Below the pieces are notes generated by a model, which saw only the letters and a list, made by a program, of their open reading frames with translations, was not told the origin of the DNA and ran no database searches. Below are positions 7,022-15,055 of a stretch of 37,541 bases of DNA, one piece after another (the stretch's first letter is position 1; each line of letters begins with the position of its first letter). The position numbers were made by a program, and so were the translations under genes. This stretch comes from Sphingobacterium sp. GTDB lineage: Bacteria > Bacteroidota > Bacteroidia > Sphingobacteriales > Sphingobacteriaceae. The stretch lies in NCBI GenBank assembly GCA_031277685.1, contig JAITLV010000262.1, positions 1 to 37,541 on the forward strand, given 5' to 3'.

Positions 7022-8578
7022 TCAGATCTTAGAATCAAAAAATAGCTGCGGCAAAGGTTTATTCCCATATGTAACCGTACCATATAATTTAACATGGACA
7101 CCTTCTTTCGGATTGAGCCATTTCACTTTAAGTTGATGTTTCCCATTGGGTAATTGATATTTATAAAACATCTCGTATCTTCTTTTTATCTCCTTGGTAG
7201 GTAGTGTTGCTGTTTCGACCAGTTTATCATCTATAGAAAAAGCAATTTTAGCATCATAATTATCAGGCCCCTCTACATTTGCTCGGAACACTAGACCAAT
7301 ACCCTCAAAATTGTATTCGTATGTATCTTTTAATTGCTGTCCCAATAACGATTCAACCTTGATCGGGTAATGTCCTTCAAATGATTTTTCATAACGAACG
7401 GGCTTAATTTTCTGCGTTTTTATAAGTACGTCATTTTGCCCGATCTTACCCCCTTGCTCTTTTATCATAGTGAGGGCATGTTTATAGCCAATATCGTATA
7501 TTCCATTTAATGAAATACCCGTAAAATCAAAATTCCGATCCAATACAGGGATGAGTGGAGTCTTCCATTTTTCGGGAATTTGGTCATAACCATAGATTGT
7601 ACCCAGAATCCCAGCTACAGTGGAGGGATTGCAATCCGAATCCTGGCCACAACGGGTAGCGATGTCTATACTATTAAAGAAATCACCTTGACCATACAAT
7701 AATCCCATCACGACATATGCACTATTGATCTTCGCATCGATGTTGTAAGGAGCCAGCACACCATCAGGTGAACCAACTTCGTTACTCCATTTGCTCTCGC
7801 ATTCCTGCCAAGTCTTTCGCCAATCTTGTGGGTACTGTTTATGCCATTTTATTATATCAGCAATGCACTGGTAAAAATCACTTTGCTTAGGTATTGCAGT
7901 AAGCGCTTGACTAATGATCGCAGGTATATCTTGAGATGTAAAAGCTAAAGTATACATCGTAGAGACGAATACACCGCCATACCATCCGTCACCATAATTC
8001 ATGATATGCCCAACTTTGTCGGCCAATTTCGTTGCCGAAGCAGGCATCCCAGGATACATCAATCCAATAAAGTCCGATTCAATCTGAAAGTCGATATCGT
8101 CTGCATGCGGGTTATTTGTCCAATGCCCTGACTCTGGTGGTTTTATGCCTTGCAAGACATTATAACGTCCCATCTGATTAGCAGCCCACAATTGATACCC
8201 TTTGCCAGCGAACGCCTCAGCGAAGCGGGTAGCCGGCGCATCAACGCCATATTTATCTATTACTTCGACAAAAGTAAGATCCATATAGATATCGTCATAC
8301 AGACCGGGAAATTTATCGTAGTAGCCAGAAACCACCTGATCGTTCCAGGGTATGTTGACAGTATCCGCTATAGTCCGTCCTAAATATTGGAATTCTGTAG
8401 GTCCACCATAGGTACAACCGATCACTTGGCCGGCCCAGCCTCCCTTGATTTTATCCTGTAACTCCTTTTTGGAAAGAATGATTTCCTTTTGCATGTTAAT
8501 CTGTTGTGCTGTGCAGGATAATACAGTTCCAAAAAAAATTGACAGTACAAAATACTGTTTCAAAAATTTCGCTTTCAT
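7022..8578 (-). CDS. ADP-ribosylglycohydrolase-fold lipoprotein
   Basis: Exported protein of 518 residues, last gene of the PUL. The N-terminus carries a lipobox (VLSC, lipidated Cys22). Residues about 40-375 look like the ADP-ribosylglycohydrolase (PF03747) fold: GGWAGQVIGCTYGGPTEF (47-64), the acidic DDIYMD (95-100), HADDIDFQIESDF (158-170), and the C-terminal metal-type loop GQDSDCNPSTVAG (311-323). A second domain of about 130 residues, probably beta-rich, ends the protein. Classic family members remove ADP-ribose from protein or nucleotides inside cells. A lipoprotein outside the cytoplasm in a sugar locus more likely cleaves a glycoside, which is inference. It lies 25 bp downstream of the DUF1080 gene. 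Confidence 0.85.
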   Translation of the reverse strand: MKAKFLKQYFVLSIFFGTVLSCTAQQINMQKEIILSKKELQDKIKGGWAGQVIGCTYGGPTEFQYLGRTIADTVNIPWNDQVVSGYYDKFPGLYDDIYMDLTFVEVIDKYGVDAPATRFAEAFAGKGYQLWAANQMGRYNVLQGIKPPESGHWTNNPHADDIDFQIESDFIGLMYPGMPASATKLADKVGHIMNYGDGWYGGVFVSTMYTLAFTSQDIPAIISQALTAIPKQSDFYQCIADIIKWHKQYPQDWRKTWQECESKWSNEVGSPDGVLAPYNIDAKINSAYVVMGLLYGQGDFFNSIDIATRCGQDSDCNPSTVAGILGTIYGYDQIPEKWKTPLIPVLDRNFDFTGISLNGIYDIGYKHALTMIKEQGGKIGQNDVLIKTQKIKPVRYEKSFEGHYPIKVESLLGQQLKDTYEYNFEGIGLVFRANVEGPDNYDAKIAFSIDDKLVETATLPTKEIKRRYEMFYKYQLPNGKHQLKVKWLNPKEGVHVKLYGTVTYGNKPLPQLFFDSKI

Positions 8579-8603
8579 AACATTGATCCTTCAAATGACC
8601 TAC

Positions 8604-9308
8604 TTATAGACGTTTTACTCGAATATTTCGAAAGAAAACCTCGGACCCATGCCCCAAAAAGCCAATATGTCCGGTAGTTCGCAATAATCCAGGATGATCC
8701 AATTTGTCCATCGTACCATTTTTTGATGCTTCTTTTAAATCACCATCAACAATTACCTGCCCATTGAGCGTGATTTTTATTTTTGAGCCATCCACACGGA
8801 TTTCCTCCTGGTTCCATTCACCAAGCGGTTTTAGCGCTCCTCTTTTTGCAGGGATAATACCATACACAGATCCATGATACTGATAAGGGGCTAGTTCTTT
8901 GTATACCTCTGCATCATTGTCTAATACTTGAATCTCCTTGCCCATATAGGCAGCATCTCCCTCCAATGGGGCATGTATTCCGATCCCATTATTGGCCGCT
9001 GGAGTTAATTTGAACTCGAAACGATAAATGAAATTAGCGTATTCTTCTCTTGTATAGAGATTCGTTCCTGCTTTCTTATCAGGATTAGAGCGAATAGAGC
9101 CATCTGCAGTAATATCATAGGCCTCTGAAGGAATCCATTTATCAAAATTTCGCCCATCGAAAAGCATCGTAAATCCTTCTTTCTTTTCTGATTTGCTTAG
9201 CTTTGAGATTTGTTTTCCTGTATTTATTTGTCTGGTTTTAGCTTGCTGTGCGGCACAGACTGTTTGCAGTGCGATTAGGATAGCTAGTGTATTAAATAAT
9301 TTCTTCAT
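8604..9308 (-). CDS. DUF1080 (3-keto-disaccharide hydrolase) family protein
   Basis: Exported protein of 234 residues with a signal peptide (MKKLFNTLAILIALQTVCAAQ). The mature part is a concanavalin/LamG-like DUF1080 domain (PF06439). Landmarks are FTMLFDGRNFDKWI (46-59), the GIGIHAPLEG segment, EIQVLDND, YQYHGSVYG, and the closing GHIGFLGHGSEVFFRNIRVK. Some family members hydrolyse 3-keto-glycosides; others may only bind glycans. The usual partner for a keto-hydrolase, a GFO/IDH/MocA or GMC sugar oxidoreductase, is not in this window. It could therefore be a binding protein, a hydrolase supplied from elsewhere, or a glycosidase of other type. Spacing is 32 bp from the DUF4855 gene upstream and 25 bp to the gene downstream. 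Confidence 0.85.
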   Translation of the reverse strand: MKKLFNTLAILIALQTVCAAQQAKTRQINTGKQISKLSKSEKKEGFTMLFDGRNFDKWIPSEAYDITADGSIRSNPDKKAGTNLYTREEYANFIYRFEFKLTPAANNGIGIHAPLEGDAAYMGKEIQVLDNDAEVYKELAPYQYHGSVYGIIPAKRGALKPLGEWNQEEIRVDGSKIKITLNGQVIVDGDLKEASKNGTMDKLDHPGLLRTTGHIGFLGHGSEVFFRNIRVKRL

Positions 9309-9340
9309 GTTTACGACTATTTGGTTTTTCTTGATCTTAT

Positions 9341-10402
9341 TTATCTTATTTCATCTGCTTTTTTTTGCCTTTTCACAATCAAATCGCAGATTTTTTTATA
9401 GATAGCTTTATTTTTAGGGTCGGCACTTTCGGCCAATTTCATCATCGCATCGCCACCTTCATAATAAGCCATCGCCGCATTTTTGAGAACACCATGTCTT
9501 TCAAACGCATCTATATAGGCCAGCAATCTTTTTTCAAAACCGGGTTGTTCGACACGACTGTCAAATTCCATCTCCAGTCCCATAGCATGTGCTTTGGCAA
9601 AGTCACATGCTTCATCCAAACGGCTATCGGGAATATTTTCTTCAAAAAAATGATTCGGTTGCTGATATGCGGCATCAAAACCTACTTTTTTCCAGTCGCC
9701 GTGGCCTTCTGCTTTCCAGTATGGGATCCAATAGAACTTTAATCCCTTTTGCTTAATATATGCGGCAATACGTGGAATAAGATCCTGTCCGTCTGAACTC
9801 TGCTCAGCCACCCAATAAAATCCAGCAAAATCTAACTGATTTAATTTCGACCTTTTCCAATGGGCCAATGCGGCATCGATATACCACTTACAGGCTTCAA
9901 AACGATCCTCTTCATTTGTAAAAGAAAGTTGCTTGCCATTGAGTTCACCCCAATTTTGTTGGCCGAAAATAGGTTCAGGGAGGGTTAACACAACCTTACG
10001 TCGTTGGGTAGGACGAATTCCCTGCTTACTGAGATCATCCAATATTTCGTTCAGCGCTGGTATAGCTTTTTGCTTTTCAAAATTGCGATTGAGAAGCCAA
10101 GCCCACTCAGTTTTTCCGGTATGTTCTTTTTCATAACCTATTGAATAATCCTTTCCTTTACCATCTTTAAATTCGATAAAAAGAAAACCGTCAAATAAAA
10201 AATCAACTTTTCCTCGATCCATTCGATACACATAATGTGTCATCTGTTCACGATTCCAATCTGGCCGATGCACACCACCCTGATAGATCAAGGCTAGATC
10301 AGCAATACCATCTGTCTGTGGAGAAACTATAGGCATAAATCCCTGTGCCTGAAGGGACATGGACAATATTCCGAACAACCAACCTATTAATATTGATTTC
10401 AT
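9341..10402 (-). CDS. DUF4855 family exported protein, copy 4
   Basis: Fourth and most separated DUF4855 paralogue of the PUL, 353 residues, with a signal peptide (MKSILIGWLFGILSMSLQAQ). Conserved blocks in order: DLALIYQGG (35-43), FLFIEF (73-78), PEPIFGQQNWGELNG (142-156), GFYWVAE (194-200), FYWIPYWKAEG (223-233), AYQQPNHFFEE (245-255), LEMEFDSR (276-283) and AYYEGGDAM (312-320). The alternating strands with acidic residues and aromatic QQPN-type loops suggest a TIM-barrel glycosidase-like fold. E200 and E277/E279 are the obvious catalytic candidates, by inference. It is closest to the generic DUF4855 pattern, whereas copies 1 and 2 resemble each other. No enzymatic activity is known to me for the family. 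Confidence 0.85.
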   Translation of the reverse strand: MKSILIGWLFGILSMSLQAQGFMPIVSPQTDGIADLALIYQGGVHRPDWNREQMTHYVYRMDRGKVDFLFDGFLFIEFKDGKGKDYSIGYEKEHTGKTEWAWLLNRNFEKQKAIPALNEILDDLSKQGIRPTQRRKVVLTLPEPIFGQQNWGELNGKQLSFTNEEDRFEACKWYIDAALAHWKRSKLNQLDFAGFYWVAEQSSDGQDLIPRIAAYIKQKGLKFYWIPYWKAEGHGDWKKVGFDAAYQQPNHFFEENIPDSRLDEACDFAKAHAMGLEMEFDSRVEQPGFEKRLLAYIDAFERHGVLKNAAMAYYEGGDAMMKLAESADPKNKAIYKKICDLIVKRQKKADEIR

Positions 10403-10428
10403 AACTAGTATGTTTATATTTTTAGTAT

Positions 10429-11661
10429 TTATTTAAAAGCTAAAATTAAAGAACCATTTCGCTCTGCTGTTAGCCTGACCCCATCTTTGCTCTTTTGAAC
10501 ACTGATTCCTTGTCCGGCAAATAACGTTCGATATTTTTTTCCCGATAAGGTATTTGGGAAAGAGATTTCCCCTTGGAAAGACCGTTTACAATCAATAAAA
10601 AGTAATTTTTCATCCTTCATTTGACCACAATATGCAAGATAGTTATGATTGTTAGTCGAAGGTCTAAACCAGGTATATAATCCGAACCAACTAAGGGTTT
10701 CTCCCATTTTAACTTCTTTAGAAGCCAATAGATTGTGATAAGACTTACCATAAGCCCTTATAAACACCCTATTGTCTTGATCTAAGAATCGTTGTGGTTC
10801 AGGGTATAAAAATGTCGATTGACAGATGCCGGTACTGTTGTTGTATTCGATAAATCGGTTAAATCCCTGGCCGCTTATTTTTGAAAAAAAGATCTCGTCA
10901 GGGATCTTTTGAAAATCAGGAAAAATACCATTGGGTGTCATAAGATCTGTTTCTCCAACGAACATGCTTTGCATCCCATAGTAACGATCAATTACCCTCT
11001 TGTCATCATTTCGATATTCGTGGGATAATGTGATCTGTATATTTCCAGACACTACTGTATAAGTAACGTTTTCCAAAATAAGTGTATGATCCAAGTACAC
11101 CAACCCACCATCGGGTTGTGGGCTAGGTCGCAATGGATCATACAATGCATTTTGCACACGAACGGTGATTACTTTTGCCCAACGTTCGTCGCCTGCCTTC
11201 AACAATTCTCCGTCAGCATAAAATTCATAAGACAATGTTCTTGCAGTTTTAACCTGTCCCCCCTCCTGGTAACTATGATTCCCGCCAATCCAACTACCCC
11301 CTTGGATGAGGACGGGACCAACATTATCAGAGGTTGCCAAATTCAAGACCTGATCAACTTTCCGTTCAGGATTAATAGCGGGCAATTTATTGGCATTCTC
11401 GGCCAAGCCCACCTGAAAAAAAGTCATTAACTCGTTGAACATGCACTTCTTAAATGTTATTGTTATATCGTGCGTGTCGTCAAATTTAGCGCCGATATAT
11501 GCCTGATCTCCATCTATCTTTACATACTGCTTCTCAGCTAAATCATCTTGTTCATGCGTTTCAGTATACCCTTCAAAATCCATCTCATTTATAAAAGAAT
11601 TATTTCCACAGGAGATCAATAACAAGAGCGATATATAAAAACTAACATAAGACTTTAACAT
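10429..11661 (-). CDS. Unrecognised PUL lipoprotein
   Basis: I do not recognise this family. The protein has about 410 residues. The start at 11661 gives MLKSYVSFYISLLLLISC with a lipobox (LISC, Cys18); in-frame ATG 11667 and GTG 11664 are also possible. The stop of the upstream DUF4855 gene overlaps this start (TGATG), so translation is coupled. The mature chain lacks further membrane segments and looks beta-rich, with many alternating polar/hydrophobic stretches, aromatic residues and Gly turns (for example GGSWIGGNHSYQEGG and SHEYRNDDKRVIDRYYGMQ). It ends in SLILAFK. Position between two DUF4855 genes suggests a surface glycan-binding protein or an enzyme such as a lyase. Neither is shown by sequence. 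Confidence 0.8.
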   Translation of the reverse strand: MLKSYVSFYISLLLLISCGNNSFINEMDFEGYTETHEQDDLAEKQYVKIDGDQAYIGAKFDDTHDITITFKKCMFNELMTFFQVGLAENANKLPAINPERKVDQVLNLATSDNVGPVLIQGGSWIGGNHSYQEGGQVKTARTLSYEFYADGELLKAGDERWAKVITVRVQNALYDPLRPSPQPDGGLVYLDHTLILENVTYTVVSGNIQITLSHEYRNDDKRVIDRYYGMQSMFVGETDLMTPNGIFPDFQKIPDEIFFSKISGQGFNRFIEYNNSTGICQSTFLYPEPQRFLDQDNRVFIRAYGKSYHNLLASKEVKMGETLSWFGLYTWFRPSTNNHNYLAYCGQMKDEKLLFIDCKRSFQGEISFPNTLSGKKYRTLFAGQGISVQKSKDGVRLTAERNGSLILAFK

Positions 11662-12779
11662 CACCATCTATTAGTTATATTTTTGTAATTTAATTGTCGT
11701 TTCACTATAATATCACCAAGAAATTTGCTCATCTTTTGCAGTTCAGGGCTCTTGCTGACAGCCATATGATACCAGGCTCCATCACCATCGTAATATGCTA
11801 TTGGTAGGCGATCCCATGCTTTTACTTCATCGAATTTCTCGATATACGCGTAAAATTTCTTTGCAAATGCTGGCTGATCAATACGATCATCGTATTCCAT
11901 TTCTAACGAAAGCTTATTATCTTGGGCAAAACGGATGGCACCGGTCAAGATTTCCATTGGGGTCTTCTCCTCAAAAAAATAATTTGGTTGCTGGTAAGCA
12001 ATATCAAAGCCCAAGTCTCTCCAATAAGGCGAATTTTCGGCTCCATAATAAGGTATCCAACTAAAAGGCTGATTGATTTTAGTCAAATATTCTTTGACTA
12101 ACCGCAACAATTCTCTGTCAGCATGTTTATCCAAAACCGCTTCATGTGTCCAATAAAAACCTCCGAAATCAAGGTGTTTATATTTACCTTTTTTCCACTG
12201 TTCCATCACCCGATCTACATACCAGATAACTGCTTTTGCGCGATCTTTTACATGTTCAAAATGAAGTTCCTCACCATTTAGTCTGCCCCAATTCTTTTGT
12301 CCAAAAATTGGGGTTGGCAGAGCAAAAACTGCCTTCCTCTTAAATGGCGGGTATTTTTTCTTCTTGGCTAAACTATCCAACACGGATTCCACAGCATGCG
12401 GCCCCTCACCTTTCGCAAAAGTACGATCGAGCAACCAAATCCAATCCGATTGAATCGCTGCTCGTCCCCCTCTTAAACCATCGTATTCAAAATCCACTTG
12501 TTGACCATTAATATCCGCTTTGAATTCCAAAAACAAAAAACCGTCGTAAAGCCATTGTGTGCCGTTGCCTGTCTCTCGATAGATATAATGTTTAAGGGAA
12601 TGGCTAGTCCACTTGACACGTTGTGCTCCACCATGATAAATCAAAGCTAGGTCAACAATCTCAGGAGAACTCGCAGATGTCTTATGAGAGATCTGTTGAT
12701 GGATAATCTCACTATTACTCTTTAGCATGAACAAGCATATCACACCTAGTACCGCAACATAAAATGCCCTAGTTCTCAT
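11661..12779 (-). CDS. DUF4855 family exported protein, copy 3
   Basis: Exported DUF4855 paralogue of 372 residues with an N-terminal hydrophobic segment (about 5-19) that can act as a signal peptide or anchor. Conserved blocks: DLALIYHGG (43-51), FLFLEF (81-86), PTPIFGQKNWGRLNG (155-169), GFYWTHE (207-213), WIPYYGAE (241-248), AYQQPNYFFEE (261-271), LEMEYDDR (292-299) and AYYDGDGAWYHM (328-339). The last block has Asp where copies 2 and 4 have Glu (AYYEGG). Putative catalytic carboxylates are E213 and E293/E295, an inference from conservation among the four copies. The gene starts 3 bp after the stop of copy 2 and its stop overlaps the start of the unknown lipoprotein, so it sits inside a tightly packed operon. 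Confidence 0.85.
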   Translation of the reverse strand: MRTRAFYVAVLGVICLFMLKSNSEIIHQQISHKTSASSPEIVDLALIYHGGAQRVKWTSHSLKHYIYRETGNGTQWLYDGFLFLEFKADINGQQVDFEYDGLRGGRAAIQSDWIWLLDRTFAKGEGPHAVESVLDSLAKKKKYPPFKRKAVFALPTPIFGQKNWGRLNGEELHFEHVKDRAKAVIWYVDRVMEQWKKGKYKHLDFGGFYWTHEAVLDKHADRELLRLVKEYLTKINQPFSWIPYYGAENSPYWRDLGFDIAYQQPNYFFEEKTPMEILTGAIRFAQDNKLSLEMEYDDRIDQPAFAKKFYAYIEKFDEVKAWDRLPIAYYDGDGAWYHMAVSKSPELQKMSKFLGDIIVKRQLNYKNITNRW

Positions 12780-12782
12780 AGT

Positions 12783-13901
12783 CTATTGAATTTTTAGTTT
12801 TGACTGGCGTTTTACAATAATATCTCCGAGCTTACGGGTCATTTTCTTTATCTCAGGATCTTCACTAATAGACATCCGATACCATGCACCGCCGCCTTCA
12901 TAATAAGCGACTTCCTTTGTATCCCAAACACCGCCCTGATCAAATTTATCCAGGTATTCGTAAAAATGTTTGCGGTAGCCGTCTTCCGAAATACGGTCAT
13001 CAAATTCCATCTCAAGATTCATATGATGTTCCTTAGCAAAATCTACAGCATGTTGTAAAATCCATGGTTCAGATTTTAGGTCAAAAAAATAATTTGGCTG
13101 CTGATAGGCTTTAGTGAAGCCTATTTCTTTCCACTTATCCGCCCCCTCAGCCCAATTGTATGGTATCCATATTAGATCATGTTTTTTATTTTTCAAAAAT
13201 GCACTGACCTCTTTTATCAGACTATCATCTTTATTGGCAATATCTATCGTTTCGTGAAGCCAATAGAAACCAGCGAGTTCGATATATTTATACCTTTTTT
13301 TCTTCCATCGGGTTTCAATTTGTTCAACATACCATTTCGCAGCCTTGAAGCGGTCTTCGACTTTAGTAAGATCCAACTGATTTCCATCTAATTTGCCCCA
13401 GTTTTTATTACCATAAATAGGATTGGAGATAGCAAAGTATATTTTTCGTTTTGCTGGTGGAGGATAGCCCAACTTAATCAGACTATCAATTGTAAATTCC
13501 ACTGCATCGGGGCCACGCCCTGCTGCAAAAGTTTCTTCCAGTAACCATTCCCATTCCTTGCGCCCTGGCATCGCTCTTCCTGGGACTTCACAACCATAGT
13601 CGAATTGTTGCCCATTCAGGGTAGTGGTAATTTCGAGAAATAAAAAACTATCGTACAGGTATTCAGGCCGTTCATTGGCATTCCGATATACATAGTGTTT
13701 CATCTGTGCAGTATTATAAGGTATACGGTGATTTCCACCATGATAGATCAAGGCTACATCTGAACTCGTTGTTGCGGACTGGAGTCTTTTATGATTACTA
13801 CCACTCTTAGATTGCGCCTGTGCATTTAGGGCAAAGCATAATAGCAATACGCCAAGTGTAAGATGAATAAAGTATTGTTTGTTTATTTGTAATTGTTGCA
13901 T
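12783..13901 (-). CDS. DUF4855 family exported protein, copy 2
   Basis: Exported DUF4855 paralogue of 372 residues. A signal peptide ends near ALNAQAQ (24-30). Conserved blocks: DVALIYHGG (48-56), FLFLEI (86-91), SNPIYGNKNWGKLDG (159-173), GFYWLHE (211-217), WIPYNWAEG (245-253), AYQQPNYFF (265-273), LEMEFDDR (296-303) and AYYEGGGAWYRM (332-343). Residues E217, E297/E299, D301 and E335 are candidates for catalysis or binding. It is most similar to copy 1 next door: both share RGPDA, IELxGxYWLHETID and GGGAWYRMSIS, which points to a local tandem duplication. It starts 27 bp after copy 1 and ends 3 bp before copy 3. Confidence 0.86.
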   Translation of the reverse strand: MQQLQINKQYFIHLTLGVLLLCFALNAQAQSKSGSNHKRLQSATTSSDVALIYHGGNHRIPYNTAQMKHYVYRNANERPEYLYDSFLFLEITTTLNGQQFDYGCEVPGRAMPGRKEWEWLLEETFAAGRGPDAVEFTIDSLIKLGYPPPAKRKIYFAISNPIYGNKNWGKLDGNQLDLTKVEDRFKAAKWYVEQIETRWKKKRYKYIELAGFYWLHETIDIANKDDSLIKEVSAFLKNKKHDLIWIPYNWAEGADKWKEIGFTKAYQQPNYFFDLKSEPWILQHAVDFAKEHHMNLEMEFDDRISEDGYRKHFYEYLDKFDQGGVWDTKEVAYYEGGGAWYRMSISEDPEIKKMTRKLGDIIVKRQSKLKIQ

Positions 13902-13928
13902 GTGATTTGTTTTATGAACAAGATGGTT

Positions 13929-15053
13929 TTATTTCAAGTTTTTTTGCCGTGCAACGACAATGTCGCCGAGTGATTTGACCATATCTTTCATATGAGTATC
14001 CTTGCTAATACTCATCCGATACCATGCCCCTCCACCATCATAATAAGCCACCTGCTTATTTTTCCAAACACCTTTTTCTTCAAATTTTTCTATGTAATCG
14101 TAATAGTGTTTGCGATAACCATCCTGATTGACACGATCATCATACTCAAACTCAAGTTCCATATTATAGCGCAAAGCAAAATCTATTGCTCCGGTCAGGA
14201 TGTTCATAGACGAATTGAGGTCAAAGAAGTAGTTGGGTTGTTGGTAAGCTTTCGTAAACCCTTGCTCTTTCCATTCATGCGCACGCTGTGCTCCATAATA
14301 AGGTACCCAGATAAAATCACGCTTCATACTTTTTACTAGATTGCCGACTTGATCGACCAATAAATTATCTTGATTATAGGTATCTATTGTCTCATGCAAC
14401 CAATAATATCCAACCAGTTCGATATATTTATAATTTTTCTTTTTCCAACGTTCTTCAATTTGGTTCACATACCAAGATGCTGCTTTAAAACGATCATCCA
14501 GTTTAGAAAGATCCAAGGACTTATTATCGACCATTCCCCATGATTTATTTCCAAAAATTGGATTAGGAATAGCAAACACAACCTTTCTCTTTGTTGGCGG
14601 AGCATAACCTAGCTGCACTAAGCTATCTATGGTCCGCTCAATGGCATCAGGTCCCCTATCTCTAGCAAATGTTTCATTCAGCAGCCAATTCCACTCCGAT
14701 TTCCCAGGTATTTTTCTTCCTTCCCCCTCTACACCAAAGTCAAACAATTGTCCATTAATAGTCGTGTAGATTTCCAGAAAAAGAAAGCTATCATATAAAA
14801 ACTCCGGCTTTCCGCTATTATCCCGAAATACATAATGTTTCATTTGGTCTGGTGTATAAGGAATACGGCCACTGCCGCCATGATATATTAGGGCTAAATC
14901 TGATATACGGGAAGCAGATGGCAGATTGACTTCTTTTACTGGTTTTTCTTCAGCTTTTGTTGGCAAGGACGGGTTGTCCTTGCCACAGCTCACTAGAAAA
15001 ATAAAAACACTTATTGCACTTAAAATATTCGTCAGAAGATTTTTCATAATCAT
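13929..15053 (-). CDS. DUF4855 family lipoprotein, copy 1
   Basis: First DUF4855 paralogue, 374 residues from ATG 15053 (a second ATG at 15047 is equally plausible; the frame opens at a TTG, 15071). Unlike the other copies it has a clear lipobox, LVSC with Cys23, followed by GKDN. An acidic residue soon after the lipid Cys fits the Bacteroidota surface-export signal. Blocks: DLALIYHGG (52-60), PNPIFGNKSWG (163-173), GYYWLHE (215-221), WVPYYGAQ (249-256), AYQQPNYFF (269-277), LEFEYDDR (300-307) and AYYDGGGAWYRM (336-347). The aromatic in GFYW is Tyr here, and the last block has Asp instead of Glu. It starts 2 bp after the upstream stop. Being probably at the surface, it may make the first cut, with the other copies in the periplasm; that is inference. 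Confidence 0.86.
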   Translation of the reverse strand: MIMKNLLTNILSAISVFIFLVSCGKDNPSLPTKAEEKPVKEVNLPSASRISDLALIYHGGSGRIPYTPDQMKHYVFRDNSGKPEFLYDSFLFLEIYTTINGQLFDFGVEGEGRKIPGKSEWNWLLNETFARDRGPDAIERTIDSLVQLGYAPPTKRKVVFAIPNPIFGNKSWGMVDNKSLDLSKLDDRFKAASWYVNQIEERWKKKNYKYIELVGYYWLHETIDTYNQDNLLVDQVGNLVKSMKRDFIWVPYYGAQRAHEWKEQGFTKAYQQPNYFFDLNSSMNILTGAIDFALRYNMELEFEYDDRVNQDGYRKHYYDYIEKFEEKGVWKNKQVAYYDGGGAWYRMSISKDTHMKDMVKSLGDIVVARQKNLK

Positions 15054-15055
15054 GA

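Noticed and set aside
6851..7045. 64-codon rightward frame after the nitroreductase gene
   Set aside because: It spans two hairpins and the end of the convergent PUL gene, which is not compatible with a real gene.
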